From NCBI GenBank assembly GCA_963665935.1, contig OY762510.1:1364001-1428000 (forward strand): a stretch of 64,000 bases of DNA, given 5' to 3'. This DNA is from Syntrophus sp963665935 (GTDB lineage: Bacteria > Desulfobacterota > Syntrophia > Syntrophales > Syntrophaceae). The position numbers and the translations under genes were made by a program. This document shows, piece by piece, positions 46,801-54,971 of the stretch; the first letter of the stretch is position 1, and every line of letters starts with the position of its first letter. The notes under the pieces were generated by a model. It ran no database searches. It was not told where the DNA came from and saw only the letters and a program-made list of their open reading frames with translations.

Positions 46801-48314
46801 GGGTAGTCGATGCGCTCAAGAACGTGGTGCCCTGTAAGCGATGCAAGGACCGTCGGCGCTCCCACCGCCTCGATCTGCCCTTGGTCCGCAAGCTGTTGTG
46901 CTACCGCGCAGACGACGGCGCGGGCGTCAGTCTCAGGCAATGCTACCGTACCTCGGCTGGTCATCTCAATTGCGAGGGCCTTTAGGTAGTCTTGTTGTCG
47001 GCCGAACGTCGGTGCTGCTTGCAGCGCGTTTCTGTGTTCGTCGCGTTGTTCTTGCAAACGGAGAACTTGGTCTACGATTCCGATTTTCGTGAATGGAATT
47101 TCGGCGTCTGCTTCAAAAAGCGAAGCGACTTCCGAAAGGATGAATGGCGTTCGGGTCAGCTCGTTGAGTGACGGGTCGGCATCAATGCGGTCGCGAAGCT
47201 CGGCACCTTTTATGCCAAGGCGGGCCTCCAGATAAGCGGCCCGCTGCGTACGCCGCAGGCGTAACAACCGCAGCCGCAAGGCACCGGGCAGCGGCGGCGT
47301 CAAGTGGTGCGTGCGGGTTGCGACGATGATGCCCGCGCTCGGAAAATCACGCTCCAGCTCCCGGAGTGCGTCGTTCGCCTGAACTGAATTCGACTCCGCA
47401 ATTTCATTCCAGCCGTTCAACAAAAACAGGAAAGGCTCCGTCTGCTGCACACGCGCAAGGTCGGAGGCCGCTAGGCCTTCGACTTGGAATGCAGGCATAC
47501 CGGCAATGTATTCCAAAATTCCCCGGCGCGACGATGTCCATGTTGGAAGTTCGACGATGAATGACGTGCCGGCGGTGTGCGCGCGTTGCGCGAGCTGGAT
47601 CAGCGTCGTGGTTTTTCCGCAGCCGGCCGGCCCCTCGAGAACGATACGACTGCCCTGCGATAGCGCCTGGTCGATCTGCTCAAGCGAGAGCACGTTGGCA
47701 GACTCTGCGCCATTCGGGTCAAGCCGCACCGCTGTTAGTTCGATGAGCGGATATCTTTTTGTCTTGCTAGCCCAGGTCCGCGTGATAACTTCGGCTGCGC
47801 GTCTTATTCTATCAATGAGTTCTGCGACACGCGGTTCGGCATCGATATCAAGGTGAAGAAAGCTGGCACGGAGTGAGACGTTCTCGGGCATCATCATCTG
47901 CGTGATGATTTCCTCGCGCTCGATGATGTGAAGTTGTAGGTCATGGTCCTTCTGAATTTTCTCTTCCCACCGCTTTCTGTCGGCGTTGCCCACTTTAGAG
48001 GGCGTCACGAAGAGGAGTGTCTTTAAGTCAGAAAAGTTTTTCTTAGCGTTCTTCGCGTCCTCAGAAATCTTATTCAGTGTTGGTGTGATCGAGGCGGCGA
48101 GCCCCTTTCCAATTTTCTCCGGCGTCAGGCTTGCGGGTGCGTAAGCATCAAGGCCGAGATCCTTCTTGCGCTGGCGAGCGATAAGTTCGGGCCAGCGCTT
48201 CTTACCAAGTACTACGGCCAGTCCCTGAAAACGCATCCCTTCTTCTTGAGAGACAAGCTCATCGAGTGCCCTTTCGATATCGGTTCTTAGAACAACCATT
48301 TGTACCTGTGCCAC
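43812..48314 (-). CDS. STAND/NACHT-type NTPase with REase-like N-terminus and HEAT-like C-terminus (probable defence protein)
   Basis: 1,500 residues. About 1-150 resemble an Mrr/PD-(D/E)xK-like fold (FQGLAVVLGKK, DLGLDAYAP) but the expected acidic-x-Lys strand reads LAASITPT, so the nuclease site looks lost. Walker A GPAGCGKTT is at about 228. The Walker B strand is FLFLLNGWNEI, with Asn where Asp is usual. Sensor region IIVATRTHHL follows. The remaining 900 residues are helical and HEAT-like, fitting a ligand-sensing arm. Architecture like Avs-type antiphage proteins. No partner genes; the codon choice (many GCG/TCG) differs from its neighbours and suggests transfer. Confidence 0.8.
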   Translation of the reverse strand: MAQVQMVVLRTDIERALDELVSQEEGMRFQGLAVVLGKKRWPELIARQRKKDLGLDAYAPASLTPEKIGKGLAASITPTLNKISEDAKNAKKNFSDLKTLLFVTPSKVGNADRKRWEEKIQKDHDLQLHIIEREEIITQMMMPENVSLRASFLHLDIDAEPRVAELIDRIRRAAEVITRTWASKTKRYPLIELTAVRLDPNGAESANVLSLEQIDQALSQGSRIVLEGPAGCGKTTTLIQLAQRAHTAGTSFIVELPTWTSSRRGILEYIAGMPAFQVEGLAASDLARVQQTEPFLFLLNGWNEIAESNSVQANDALRELERDFPSAGIIVATRTHHLTPPLPGALRLRLLRLRRTQRAAYLEARLGIKGAELRDRIDADPSLNELTRTPFILSEVASLFEADAEIPFTKIGIVDQVLRLQEQRDEHRNALQAAPTFGRQQDYLKALAIEMTSRGTVALPETDARAVVCAVAQQLADQGQIEAVGAPTVLASLTGHHVLERIDYPQTAFQFEHQQLQEYYAALDVRARLFDLHDEDHDAAGRFTVDYVNDPSWTEPLRMIAETFAEQTGDGETDKRDICAGEKLVKITLAVDLVFAGELAQLCGTSVWNEVRARVGERFRAVYAIRDGNFRQYALAAMLATGADDFSDIIVPLLSGQDQQTRLRTYRLWPDIQVSSLGPNWREQVRGWTEEARVDFISELLHHRVDGEVAAFAAEDNSDRVKTAAASALMWTESDDALTHLIESMNAQTFEDVARKNADRMPVVLRPKTIAAMRKFIESTTDHPTRLRTALDLIDFGETGLDGVIKDAMAALSGGNMRNLYSHYIQPALKHLRKIDPAWVSEWVAVQIANSALYEHEYWLPFATAIPDGLGEKYLQSLETEDLKNANFQGMITVIAACADTELAARVFAKLRELRRKVESEPGVQHEFEWQVMNQLETLFRRLPGDVATAGVLSSVTSGYPLDIKVAADLLSRVARSDWEPLCIADDDLKARLRAYLKGSVDIVLRRDDFYGEEKANLASSIAQVGKPEDMVDLVTLIRADIDRMRRGRAAWVAGDRGPLGNGGITSYAGWNIAAIMHLDPTGAEQVLIDLLPEPEYLSDVTEAMASDFVRTFRYDLMWDTREGRTPPTDDEKRRTRFVGALNTEIKHLQEQSHDGKPAAGLKVLAKALAAIDGRGSVAAVLDMIALPDQWDQDIRLVAAECLLMAGVVLPTTTVFALLDSILERTEKWMSDSDRYLLQRILALCPFVDDPAAGIAMIRDVLGRWRLWKSELRGLATALGESRSDAAVDLLYELASDAQTFEQCKDNFINAFAALDTPRARELLLGFVDPDIRDGILLKQLSHRENILISRLMELAQRRPEVAARLQELCEHDLPELNRHVLSKVMDWLGTPEALTANLNLIDDAKPSPVPQGIWDQLRSAFVERRPHGQNTNIFTVHARASNELRVRLFRMAIEDEKRWKSAFKLLGQIEEWRLEYGRPASEPRHPDLASGQSWPPQEP

Positions 48315-48866
48315 ATGTTGTTCGAGCTAAACAGGCGGTCCGTCAGGGCCACCTGCACCTGCATCAGATTTTTAGCCGCTATTTCTTCCCGAAGGGGCAG
48401 CAAACCAAAGTTCCAAACACAAAGTCCCTTTTTGTATCGAGATAGGCCGGAAACACATTGAGCCCATCTGAACCTGATTCCTGCACTTGCACTTCTCTTT
48501 CACCGTCCTGTTGGTTTTGCTCTTGAGCGATCATGCGCCCTATCCTGTAGTGGCTAACGCCCCGGATTTGCAGCGCGCCCATCAAGTTATGCTATAGAAC
48601 TGCATTTTACTCCGATCGGAAGGACATGCAGAAATAACCTTTTGGCTCATCATACAATCTATGGTCAATTACAAAAGGTACTGCAAATCTCTCTTGTAGA
48701 TCATTAGTGCTTATAATTCAAACACTTTTCCCATAATAACATGGTCATCCTCTTTTCCTGGCAATAGCCGGAAAATAGAATGCCCATTGTTTCGTCGGAA
48801 AATTTAAAAATGTCAAGGGCTCGATCTTACGCCCTGCGACTGCGGCTGTCTATGTGGGACTTTAAA
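48315..48866. other. Gene-poor stretch between the NTPase and nudC
   Basis: 550 bp. A minus-strand frame at 48379-48585 (68 codons) has no ribosome site and no recognisable family; I leave it uncalled. A short inverted element near 48548-48592 (GGCTAACG ... GTTATGC) vaguely recalls an integron attC site. Nothing else is visible. Confidence 0.35.
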
Positions 48867-49712
48867 CTATGGCCCGGGCGGTGTTTTCTCCTGCTTTCTG
48901 GTTTCGACGAACCAGTCGATCAGCCTGCGGGCGATGCTGACTTTTTGGGGGATGTTTGGGAGTTTTTCCGGATGGAACCAGCCGGCTTCGACAATTTCCG
49001 TTCTGTCTATTTTCAGTTCGCCGCCGGCGTATTTTGCGGTAAAGCCGATCATCAGGGAATCGGGAAAGGGCCAGGGTTGGCTGCCGAAATAACGGACATC
49101 CCGAACCTTGATGCCCACCTCCTCCTTGATTTCCCGGTGAACTGCCTCTTCGAGGGTCTCGCCGGGTTCCACAAAACCGGCCAGGACGCTGAATATATCC
49201 GTTTTGAATCTTGTGCCGCGGGCCAGAAGCAACTGGCCGTCTCTTTCCACCAGGACGATAACGGCCGGTGAGATGCGGGGAAAGACCATCATCCCGCAGG
49301 TGGGGCATTCGCGGGCGTGCGCTTCCCTGGCAGACACCGTCTCCCTGCCGCAGCAGCCGCAGTAGCGGGCCGTTTCATCCCAGTCCAGAAGGTGAAGGGC
49401 CTTCATGGCAATGGAAAAGAGAGGTTCGGTCAGGAGCCCGTGGATTTCGCGCAATCCGGAAAAGACGGATTTCGGTGGGAGGGGACTCTTTTCCGAGACC
49501 TCGGCGCAATAGCAGTCAACCCCCGCCAGGGTACCCAGGTATTGTTCCCTGATCGTCGAAAAGCCGATCGATGGCGGATCGACGATCAGGGGAACGGACA
49601 CGGAGAGGTCTTCTTCCAGAATCAGGATCTTATGATCTGCAAATAGAAACCACCACGCCGGTTTCGTTTTCTTCGGTGGCGGAAATCCAGAGGGAATCAA
49701 TTGTTCAATCAT
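48867..49712 (-). CDS. nudC: NADH pyrophosphatase (Nudix)
   Basis: 281 residues. A zinc ribbon (CGCCGRETVSA, CPTCGMM; about 118-145) sits before the Nudix box GFVEPGETLEEAVHREIKEE (about 190-210), and SQPWPFPDSLMIGF is the NudC-specific SQPWPFPxS signature. Cleaves NAD(H) and can remove NAD caps from RNA. It follows the HesB-like selenoprotein gene by 67 bp on the same strand. Confidence 0.95.
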   Translation of the reverse strand: MIEQLIPSGFPPPKKTKPAWWFLFADHKILILEEDLSVSVPLIVDPPSIGFSTIREQYLGTLAGVDCYCAEVSEKSPLPPKSVFSGLREIHGLLTEPLFSIAMKALHLLDWDETARYCGCCGRETVSAREAHARECPTCGMMVFPRISPAVIVLVERDGQLLLARGTRFKTDIFSVLAGFVEPGETLEEAVHREIKEEVGIKVRDVRYFGSQPWPFPDSLMIGFTAKYAGGELKIDRTEIVEAGWFHPEKLPNIPQKVSIARRLIDWFVETRKQEKTPPGP

Positions 49713-49779
49713 CGGTATATCATGCCTGTCGCTTTAATGGGCCTGCTCTGTCCGGTTTGTGCGGCGCTTTTTCCTATCC

Positions 49780-50088
49780 TCATGAACGGCAGCCGCCTTC
49801 GCTGCCTTCCTCGGGCAGATTGGAGGTGAATTGAAATCCCGCCTGTCCGCAGGCTTCGACAAAATCGAGTTGAATCGGTTTGGCCTTTTCCAGGAGATCC
49901 TTGTCGATCGAAAAGGTGATCCCCTGTTCCGTAAAGACCGTGTCATTTTCCTTCGGCTCATCCAGAGCCATGGCCAGAGAGGCGGGGCCTCAACAGGTCT
50001 GCAAGAGGATTCTGACCGTGTTGGGTCCCTCCTGGTTTCCCATAAAATCCTTGATCATATCCGCTGCTTTTTTCGAAACTTCGATCAT
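49780..50088 (-). CDS. HesB/IscA-like selenoprotein (Sec encoded by in-frame UGA)
   Basis: 102 residues if UGA codon 33 (49990-49992) is read as selenocysteine. ATG 50088 has AAGGAGG upstream. The N-terminal part (IEVSKKAADMIKDFM) and the part after the UGA (ALDEPKENDTVF, GITFSIDKDLLEKA, DFVEACGQAGF) together make one HesB/IscA-like domain with a TCUGP motif where relatives have CC. Stopping at the UGA would leave a 32-residue fragment. HesB-like selenoproteins are a known bacterial family. Probably Fe-S or thiol/selenol redox chemistry. Confidence 0.85.
49955..49992 (-). promoter_or_regulatory. SECIS-like hairpin of the HesB-like gene
   Basis: Downstream of the UGA, GGCUC (49969-49965) and GAGCC (49959-49955) form a five-bp hairpin with loop UGGAU, about 25 nt after the UGA. 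That is inside the distance range used by bacterial SelB. The loop has two G, as in many bacterial SECIS elements. Confidence 0.5.
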
Positions 50089-50154
50089 GGCTTTTCCCTC
50101 CTTGAATTAAAATAGGTTCGTGTCGATCTCTCCTCGAGAGACCTGTCAGGCGGA

Positions 50155-50331
50155 TCAGCCTCCCCCGAAAAGCGGGACGCCTCCCGTCTGTGACGCATCT
50201 CCCAGAAAGCCGACCGTCACCTTGTCTCCCTCCACAATGGCCGGAACGGTCCGCTTGCCGCCGGAATCGGCAAGCATCTCTTCAAGCTTTGCCGGGTCGC
50301 CGTCGACATTGATGAAAACGGCCCCTCTCAT
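50155..50331 (-). pseudogene. N-terminally truncated UXX-star/glutaredoxin-like ORF
   Basis: 58 codons starting at an ATG that overlaps the stop of the thiol peroxidase gene (ATGA). The sequence (GAVFINVDGDPAKLEEMLA, then RTVPAIVEGDKVTVGF) aligns with the second half of the intact UXX-star protein at 53597-53824. The first strand and the redox motif (TETCPFT in the relative) are missing, and the frame upstream runs only through the tail of the peroxidase gene. A remnant, or a redox-dead domain coupled to the peroxidase. Confidence 0.65.
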
Positions 50332-50888
50332 TCCCAATATGGATCCCAGTGACGTTCCAAGCCTTCCTGTATAAATCCCCTTAGCTTCCTTGCCTCTGCA
50401 AGGGCCGTGTCGTAGTTCGGCTGGTTGGCAATTTCGGGTACGATCTCCGTATAGCGGATTATATCTGACTGGTCGATGACAAAAATGGCGCGTGACAGAA
50501 GTCTCAACTCTTTGATCAGGACGCCGTAAGCATTACCGAAGGATGCGTCCCGATGATCCGAAAGCGTCCGGATATTCTCAATGCCGGCGCTGGTGCAGAA
50601 TCGAGCGATTGCAAATGGGAGATCCATACTGATATTGATTACGGATACCTTGTCTCCGAGAGCCCCTGCTTCCTCGTTGAACCTCCTCGCCTGAAGGTCA
50701 CAGACAGGTGTATCGAGGGAGGGTGTCACACTGATGATTTTGACCTTTCCAGCAAAATCGGAAAGCTTGACTTCGCGAAGATCCTTGTCGAGTACCGTGA
50801 AATCCGGCGCCTTGTCGCCGACTTTTACCCCGTCACCTATTAATGTCAACGGGTTTCCGGCAAATGTCACTAACCCTTTTCTTTCCAT
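50328..50888 (-). CDS. tpx: Thiol peroxidase (atypical 2-Cys peroxiredoxin)
   Basis: 186 residues from ATG 50888 (AGAGGTG site). Peroxidatic Cys in SLDTPVCDLQARRFN and resolving Cys in FAIARFCTSAGIENI match Tpx. Reduces hydroperoxides with thioredoxin-like donors. About 18 residues beyond the usual C-terminus (RGFIQEGLERHWDPYWE) are extra and lie where the neighbouring UXX-star gene has lost its head, so the end may be the scar of a deletion. Confidence 0.92.
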   Translation of the reverse strand: MERKGLVTFAGNPLTLIGDGVKVGDKAPDFTVLDKDLREVKLSDFAGKVKIISVTPSLDTPVCDLQARRFNEEAGALGDKVSVINISMDLPFAIARFCTSAGIENIRTLSDHRDASFGNAYGVLIKELRLLSRAIFVIDQSDIIRYTEIVPEIANQPNYDTALAEARKLRGFIQEGLERHWDPYWE

Positions 50889-51101
50889 ACTCACCTCTCG
50901 TTAATTTTCTCCAGCCTTTTTCCCTCGGATGAATTTTAATCCCGATACAGAGCATATTTGATTTCCAATTTTTTTCTCACGATTAGGAACGTTTGGATTT
51001 CAATTCCATATCGTCAAGCCCTGATCGATAAAGTCCACCGGTGGGCATTATTTAAAGGGCTATCTATACAGTCTGCTCAATTCTTGCGAGTTCATGCCGA
51101 A

Positions 51102-52517
51102 TCAAAGAACAAGGCCGGTTATGAAGGTCTTCAATTCATTGAGATTCTGGCAGGAGCGGACGTCGTCGCAAAAGGGGCGGTAAGCTGCAATGGCGCTGTC
51201 GCCGACGTCCCAGAGGCGTTCCGGTTCAGGGTTGAGCCAGATCACACGGCGGCAGTGTTCCCGCATGTCCTCCAGAATCTGAGCCTTTGGATCCAGAAAA
51301 TTGGTCCGACCGTCGCCCAGAATGATCAAGGTGGTCTTCTTATCGAGAACATCGAGAAATTCTTCCTGAAACTGGGAAAAGGCCATTCCGTAATCGGAGA
51401 TCTCCAGATCCTCGTCGATGTGGCTGCGTGTCTCTCCATTGCCATAGACTACGTAGCTTGGCAACTCCAGTTTGAACCTGGCCATGATCCGGTCAATGGC
51501 ATCCATGATGGTGTGGTCTTTCATCGTTTCGCTCACGTCCGTCACGCGGGCGATGAACACGAAGCTCCGGACCCGGCTCAGGCAATCCTGGATGGAATAG
51601 AGGATGTTGAGCATGAACGGAACAGCCTTCCAAACGGAGTAGGAGACGTCGCAGAGCGCCACGATCTTTGCTTTCCGCTTTTGTCGCCGGCGGAAGAAGA
51701 GTTCCAGGGGAATGCCCTCGTAACGGGCGGCGCGGCGGAGCGTCTGCTTGATATCCACGATTCCACTGCGTTTTCTGCGATACTGCCTCGCAACGAGGTC
51801 CCGCAGCTTGCGGGCCAGACGTTCGATGGCCAGATGAACCTCCCGGGCCTCTTCTCTGGTGAGTTGGAAAAAGGGGACTTCCTCGAGATTCCTGGCCCGC
51901 CCGGGGGCATGGTCGGCATCTGCTCCCGGCAGCTTTTGACCAGGTGGGACGTCGGCCTGCATCTGACCGGCAATGCCCAACCGTTCCAAAAGGAGATCAT
52001 CAAGACTCCGTTTCTCGATGTCGGCATCCTCCAGATCGCTTTCCGTCAGGAGTTTAGCGGCCCTTCCGTGCAGGACCTTCTTCTGCAGGGCAGAGAGGAT
52101 GTCGGAAAAGGAAAGCTCCGCCGCATCCGCCTCGAGATCCAGGATTTTCTGAAGTTCCTGGAGGAATGCAGCCCGGTTTCCTGCGAGAAAATCGAGGAAT
52201 TCCAGGGCGGAATCGGATCTCTGGGCTTCCTGGCTGAAGGTGTCCACCAGATCGATCAGACGGTTGGACAGCGCCCGGGAGCGCATGTCGTCCGCGCCGA
52301 TTTGCAGGGTGTGGAAATAAAGGTCATAAATTCTGTCAAAAAGTTCCCGGTCTTTTGCCTCTTTGACGAAGTTGGTCCGCAGAGCCACACGAAAAGGCTC
52401 TTCGGGGGCGAAGTCAATCAGCTCCAGGCACCGGACGGCGTTAATGACTTCCGACGTGGAGACCCTCAATCCTCCCGCGCGGCACAGGGTGGCAAACTGC
52501 AGGAGCGCTTGAAGCAT
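51102..52517 (-). CDS. VWA-containing CoxE-like protein
   Basis: 471 residues. The C-terminal half is a von Willebrand A-like domain with a MIDAS-type start (IVALCDVSYSVWKAVPF), a second acidic loop (TLIILGDGRTNFL) and LNPEPERLWDVGDSAI, the CoxE/VWA signature. It follows the MoxR gene by 12 bp. MoxR-VWA pairs act as chaperone-like remodellers for metal insertion or enzyme activation; the client here is unknown. Confidence 0.87.
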   Translation of the reverse strand: MLQALLQFATLCRAGGLRVSTSEVINAVRCLELIDFAPEEPFRVALRTNFVKEAKDRELFDRIYDLYFHTLQIGADDMRSRALSNRLIDLVDTFSQEAQRSDSALEFLDFLAGNRAAFLQELQKILDLEADAAELSFSDILSALQKKVLHGRAAKLLTESDLEDADIEKRSLDDLLLERLGIAGQMQADVPPGQKLPGADADHAPGRARNLEEVPFFQLTREEAREVHLAIERLARKLRDLVARQYRRKRSGIVDIKQTLRRAARYEGIPLELFFRRRQKRKAKIVALCDVSYSVWKAVPFMLNILYSIQDCLSRVRSFVFIARVTDVSETMKDHTIMDAIDRIMARFKLELPSYVVYGNGETRSHIDEDLEISDYGMAFSQFQEEFLDVLDKKTTLIILGDGRTNFLDPKAQILEDMREHCRRVIWLNPEPERLWDVGDSAIAAYRPFCDDVRSCQNLNELKTFITGLVL

Positions 52518-52529
52518 GGCCTACCCCCT

Positions 52530-53456
52530 TCAGGCTGAGCTTAAACCGTCTTGCGGCGGATGGGAGAAATGATCCCGGACCTTCTGTGCATCCGCCTCGC
52601 TCTTGCAAAGGACATTCAGGGTCCCCCTGATCACTTCCGGCTTGATCTCGAACATCTGCAACGCGATGAGGGACCGCGTCCAGTCCACGGTTTCCGAAAC
52701 GCAGGGCTTTTTCTTCAGATCCAGTCCCCGGATCGTCCGGACGGCCTCGACGATCTTTTCGGCGAAAACCCGGTCGATGCCGGGAAATTTCACCTCGAGA
52801 ATTCCCAGCTCCCGCTCCTTGTCGGGATAGTCGATGTGCAGGTAGAGGCAGCGGCGCTTGAGGGTGTCGCTCAGTTCGCGGAAGGCGTTGGATGTGAGAA
52901 ACACGAAGGGAATGTTCCGGGCGCTTTTGGTTCCAAGCTCAGGGATGGTCACCTGAAAATCACTGAGCAGCTCCAGGAGAAAGGCCTCGAACTCCGGATC
53001 GGTCTTGTCGATCTCATCAATGAGGAGCACCACCGGTTCTTCAGAAGTGATGGCCTGAAGGAGGGGGCGGGGATTAACGAACCGATCGGAGAAAAAGGCA
53101 TCTTCCTGCAGGGCGATCCGGTCCATCGCCTCTGGAAGCGTCCGGGCGTCGGCAATGATGTCCTGGATCTTCTCTTTCAGCATCTGGGTGTAGAGGAGCT
53201 GTTTGGAATATTCCCAATCATAGAGGGCCTTACTCTCATCGAGCCCTTCATAACACTGAAGCCGGATCAGATCCCGCTTCAGCGCCTTTGCCACGGCCTT
53301 GGCCAGTTCCGTTTTGCCCACACCCGCCGGCCCTTCCACGAGAACCGGCTTTTGTGTCGCCCCCGCCAGGAAAACGACCGTGGCGATCTCCTGGGAGGAA
53401 ATGTACCCGACCTCCCGAAGCTTTTTGTCGGTATCCGCCACATTTTTAAAAGACAT
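52530..53456 (-). CDS. MoxR-family AAA+ ATPase
   Basis: 308 residues from ATG 53456, chosen for AGGAGG 8 nt upstream. Walker A GPAGVGKTE, Walker B VVLLIDEIDKTD, sensor 1 FVFLTSNAFRELSD and an arginine-finger region (LKRRCLYLHIDYPDKERE) are all present. Works with the adjacent VWA protein in folding or activating a metalloenzyme. Both lie on the same strand downstream of the arsenite exporter and UXX-star genes, with a 140-bp gap. Confidence 0.92.
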   Translation of the reverse strand: MSFKNVADTDKKLREVGYISSQEIATVVFLAGATQKPVLVEGPAGVGKTELAKAVAKALKRDLIRLQCYEGLDESKALYDWEYSKQLLYTQMLKEKIQDIIADARTLPEAMDRIALQEDAFFSDRFVNPRPLLQAITSEEPVVLLIDEIDKTDPEFEAFLLELLSDFQVTIPELGTKSARNIPFVFLTSNAFRELSDTLKRRCLYLHIDYPDKERELGILEVKFPGIDRVFAEKIVEAVRTIRGLDLKKKPCVSETVDWTRSLIALQMFEIKPEVIRGTLNVLCKSEADAQKVRDHFSHPPQDGLSSA

Positions 53457-53596
53457 CGCCGGCCTCCTCATAGTAAACAAGCTGGATCAGAGTGGACAAC
53501 ATTTCTGCTTAGATTTTCACACAATATATGCTTAATTTCAACTAGTTAGTTTGTCTGCGCCACGTGGTTCTCTCCCCGAGAGAACAGTTATATTGC

Positions 53597-53824
53597 TCAG
53601 CCACCGCCGGAACCTCCGTCCGGGGAGAAACCGACCATCACCTTTTCCTCATCCACAATAACGGGAATGATCCGCTTGCCGTCTGAATAAGCGAGCATTT
53701 CATCAAGTTTATCCGGATTGCTCTCAACATTGATGAAAATGGCCTTTTCTCCATAGGCTGCACGGGCCTGCCGAGTAAAGGGACACGTTTCTGTTCCGTA
53801 AATTTTGATCTTCTCTGCTGTCAT
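53597..53824 (-). CDS. UXX-star family glutaredoxin-like protein (Cys form)
   Basis: 75 residues with a thioredoxin-fold start (KIKIYGTETCPFTRQARAAY) whose redox site is CPFT: the first position, Sec in many members of the UXX-star family, is Cys here. Then FINVESNPDKLDEMLAYSDG and RIIPVIVDEEKVMVGF. The C-terminus is Gly/Ser-rich. It follows the ACR3 gene by 55 bp, so it may share its induction and serve as reductant for arsenic or selenium chemistry. Confidence 0.82.
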   Translation of the reverse strand: MTAEKIKIYGTETCPFTRQARAAYGEKAIFINVESNPDKLDEMLAYSDGKRIIPVIVDEEKVMVGFSPDGGSGGG

Positions 53825-53879
53825 CACTTTCTCCTTTCTTCTCCATCTTTAAAAACGCCCTTTTTCCCTTCTGGATAAC

Positions 53880-54971
53880 TCAATCTTTACAGGCAAAATG
53901 ACAGACTCCCGTGGGGGTTTCCTTGGTGTAGGGGAAATATTTTCTCTTGAACCAGAGGGCCACGTTCACCAGGGAAATAAGAACGGGGACCTCCAGCAGT
54001 GGGCCGATGACGCAGGCAAAGGCCTCTCCGGAATTGATCCCGAAGACGGAGATGGCCACGGCGATGGCGAGCTCGAAGTTGTTCGAGGCGGCGGTAAAAC
54101 TCAGGGTTGTGGACTCTTCATAGGTGGCCCCGACTTTCCGGGACAGGTAGAAGGACACGAAAAACATGGCCACAAAGTAAATCAGCAGGGGAAGGGCGAT
54201 CCGCGCCACATCCATGGGCAGTTCAATGATGTATTCCCCTTTCAGGGAGAACATGACGAGAATAGTGAACAGCAGGGCGATCAGGGTGATAGGGCTGATC
54301 TTAGGGATAAACTTTTCTTCGTACCAGACCTGACCTTTCGTCTTCAGGCCGACGAACCGGGAGATCATCCCGGCGATAAAGGGGATGCCCAGATAGATGA
54401 AAACGCTCTGGGCGATCTGTCCGATGGAGATGTCGACGACCGCCCCTTTCAGGCCGATCCAGGTGGGGAGTATCGTAATGAAGATGTAGGCGTAAAAGGA
54501 AAAGAACAGGACCTGGAAGATCGAGTTGAAGGCTACCAGACCCGCACAGTATTCCCGGTCCCCGTCGGCCAGGTCGTTCCAGACGATGACCATGGCAATG
54601 CACCGGGCCAGGCCGATGAGGATTAACCCCACCATGTAGGTGTGGTAGCCGGAGAGAAAGGATATCGCCAGGAGGAACATCAGAATCGGCCCGATGACCC
54701 AGTTCTGTACCAGGGAAAGAACCAGAACCTTGTAATTGGAAAAAACCTGCCCCAGCTTCTCATACTTGACCTTGGCCAGGGGCGGGTACATCATCAAAAT
54801 CAGGCCGATGGCTATGGAGATGTTGGTCGTTTCGACCTGGAATAGGTTGATGATGTCCCGGATGCCAGGATAGAGGTATCCCCCCATCACACCGATGAAC
54901 ATGGCCAGAAAAATCCACAGAGTTAAAAACCGGTCCAAAAAGGAAAGTCGTTTCACCGCAGCTTGTGCCAT
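53880..54971 (-). CDS. acr3: Arsenite efflux permease, ACR3 family
   Basis: 363 residues, about ten membrane helices. The conserved Cys in GLARCIAMVIVWNDLADGD and TFTAASNNFELAIAVAI-like LSFTAASNNFELAIAVA mark ACR3. Exports arsenite with the proton gradient. GGAGG precedes the ATG. A divergent MarR regulator with a 13-bp palindrome between them suggests induction by a thiophilic metal(loid); TATAAT (minus strand, 55062-55067) inside or next to the palindrome could be its -10 box. Confidence 0.95.
   Translation of the reverse strand: MAQAAVKRLSFLDRFLTLWIFLAMFIGVMGGYLYPGIRDIINLFQVETTNISIAIGLILMMYPPLAKVKYEKLGQVFSNYKVLVLSLVQNWVIGPILMFLLAISFLSGYHTYMVGLILIGLARCIAMVIVWNDLADGDREYCAGLVAFNSIFQVLFFSFYAYIFITILPTWIGLKGAVVDISIGQIAQSVFIYLGIPFIAGMISRFVGLKTKGQVWYEEKFIPKISPITLIALLFTILVMFSLKGEYIIELPMDVARIALPLLIYFVAMFFVSFYLSRKVGATYEESTTLSFTAASNNFELAIAVAISVFGINSGEAFACVIGPLLEVPVLISLVNVALWFKRKYFPYTKETPTGVCHFACKD

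Noticed and set aside
48379..48585. 68-codon minus-strand frame after nudC's upstream gap
   Set aside because: No ribosome site, no recognisable motif, and random-looking composition.
50958..52538. 526-codon plus-strand frame opposite the VWA gene
   Set aside because: Antisense shadow. The minus strand encodes a recognisable CoxE/VWA protein in the same place.
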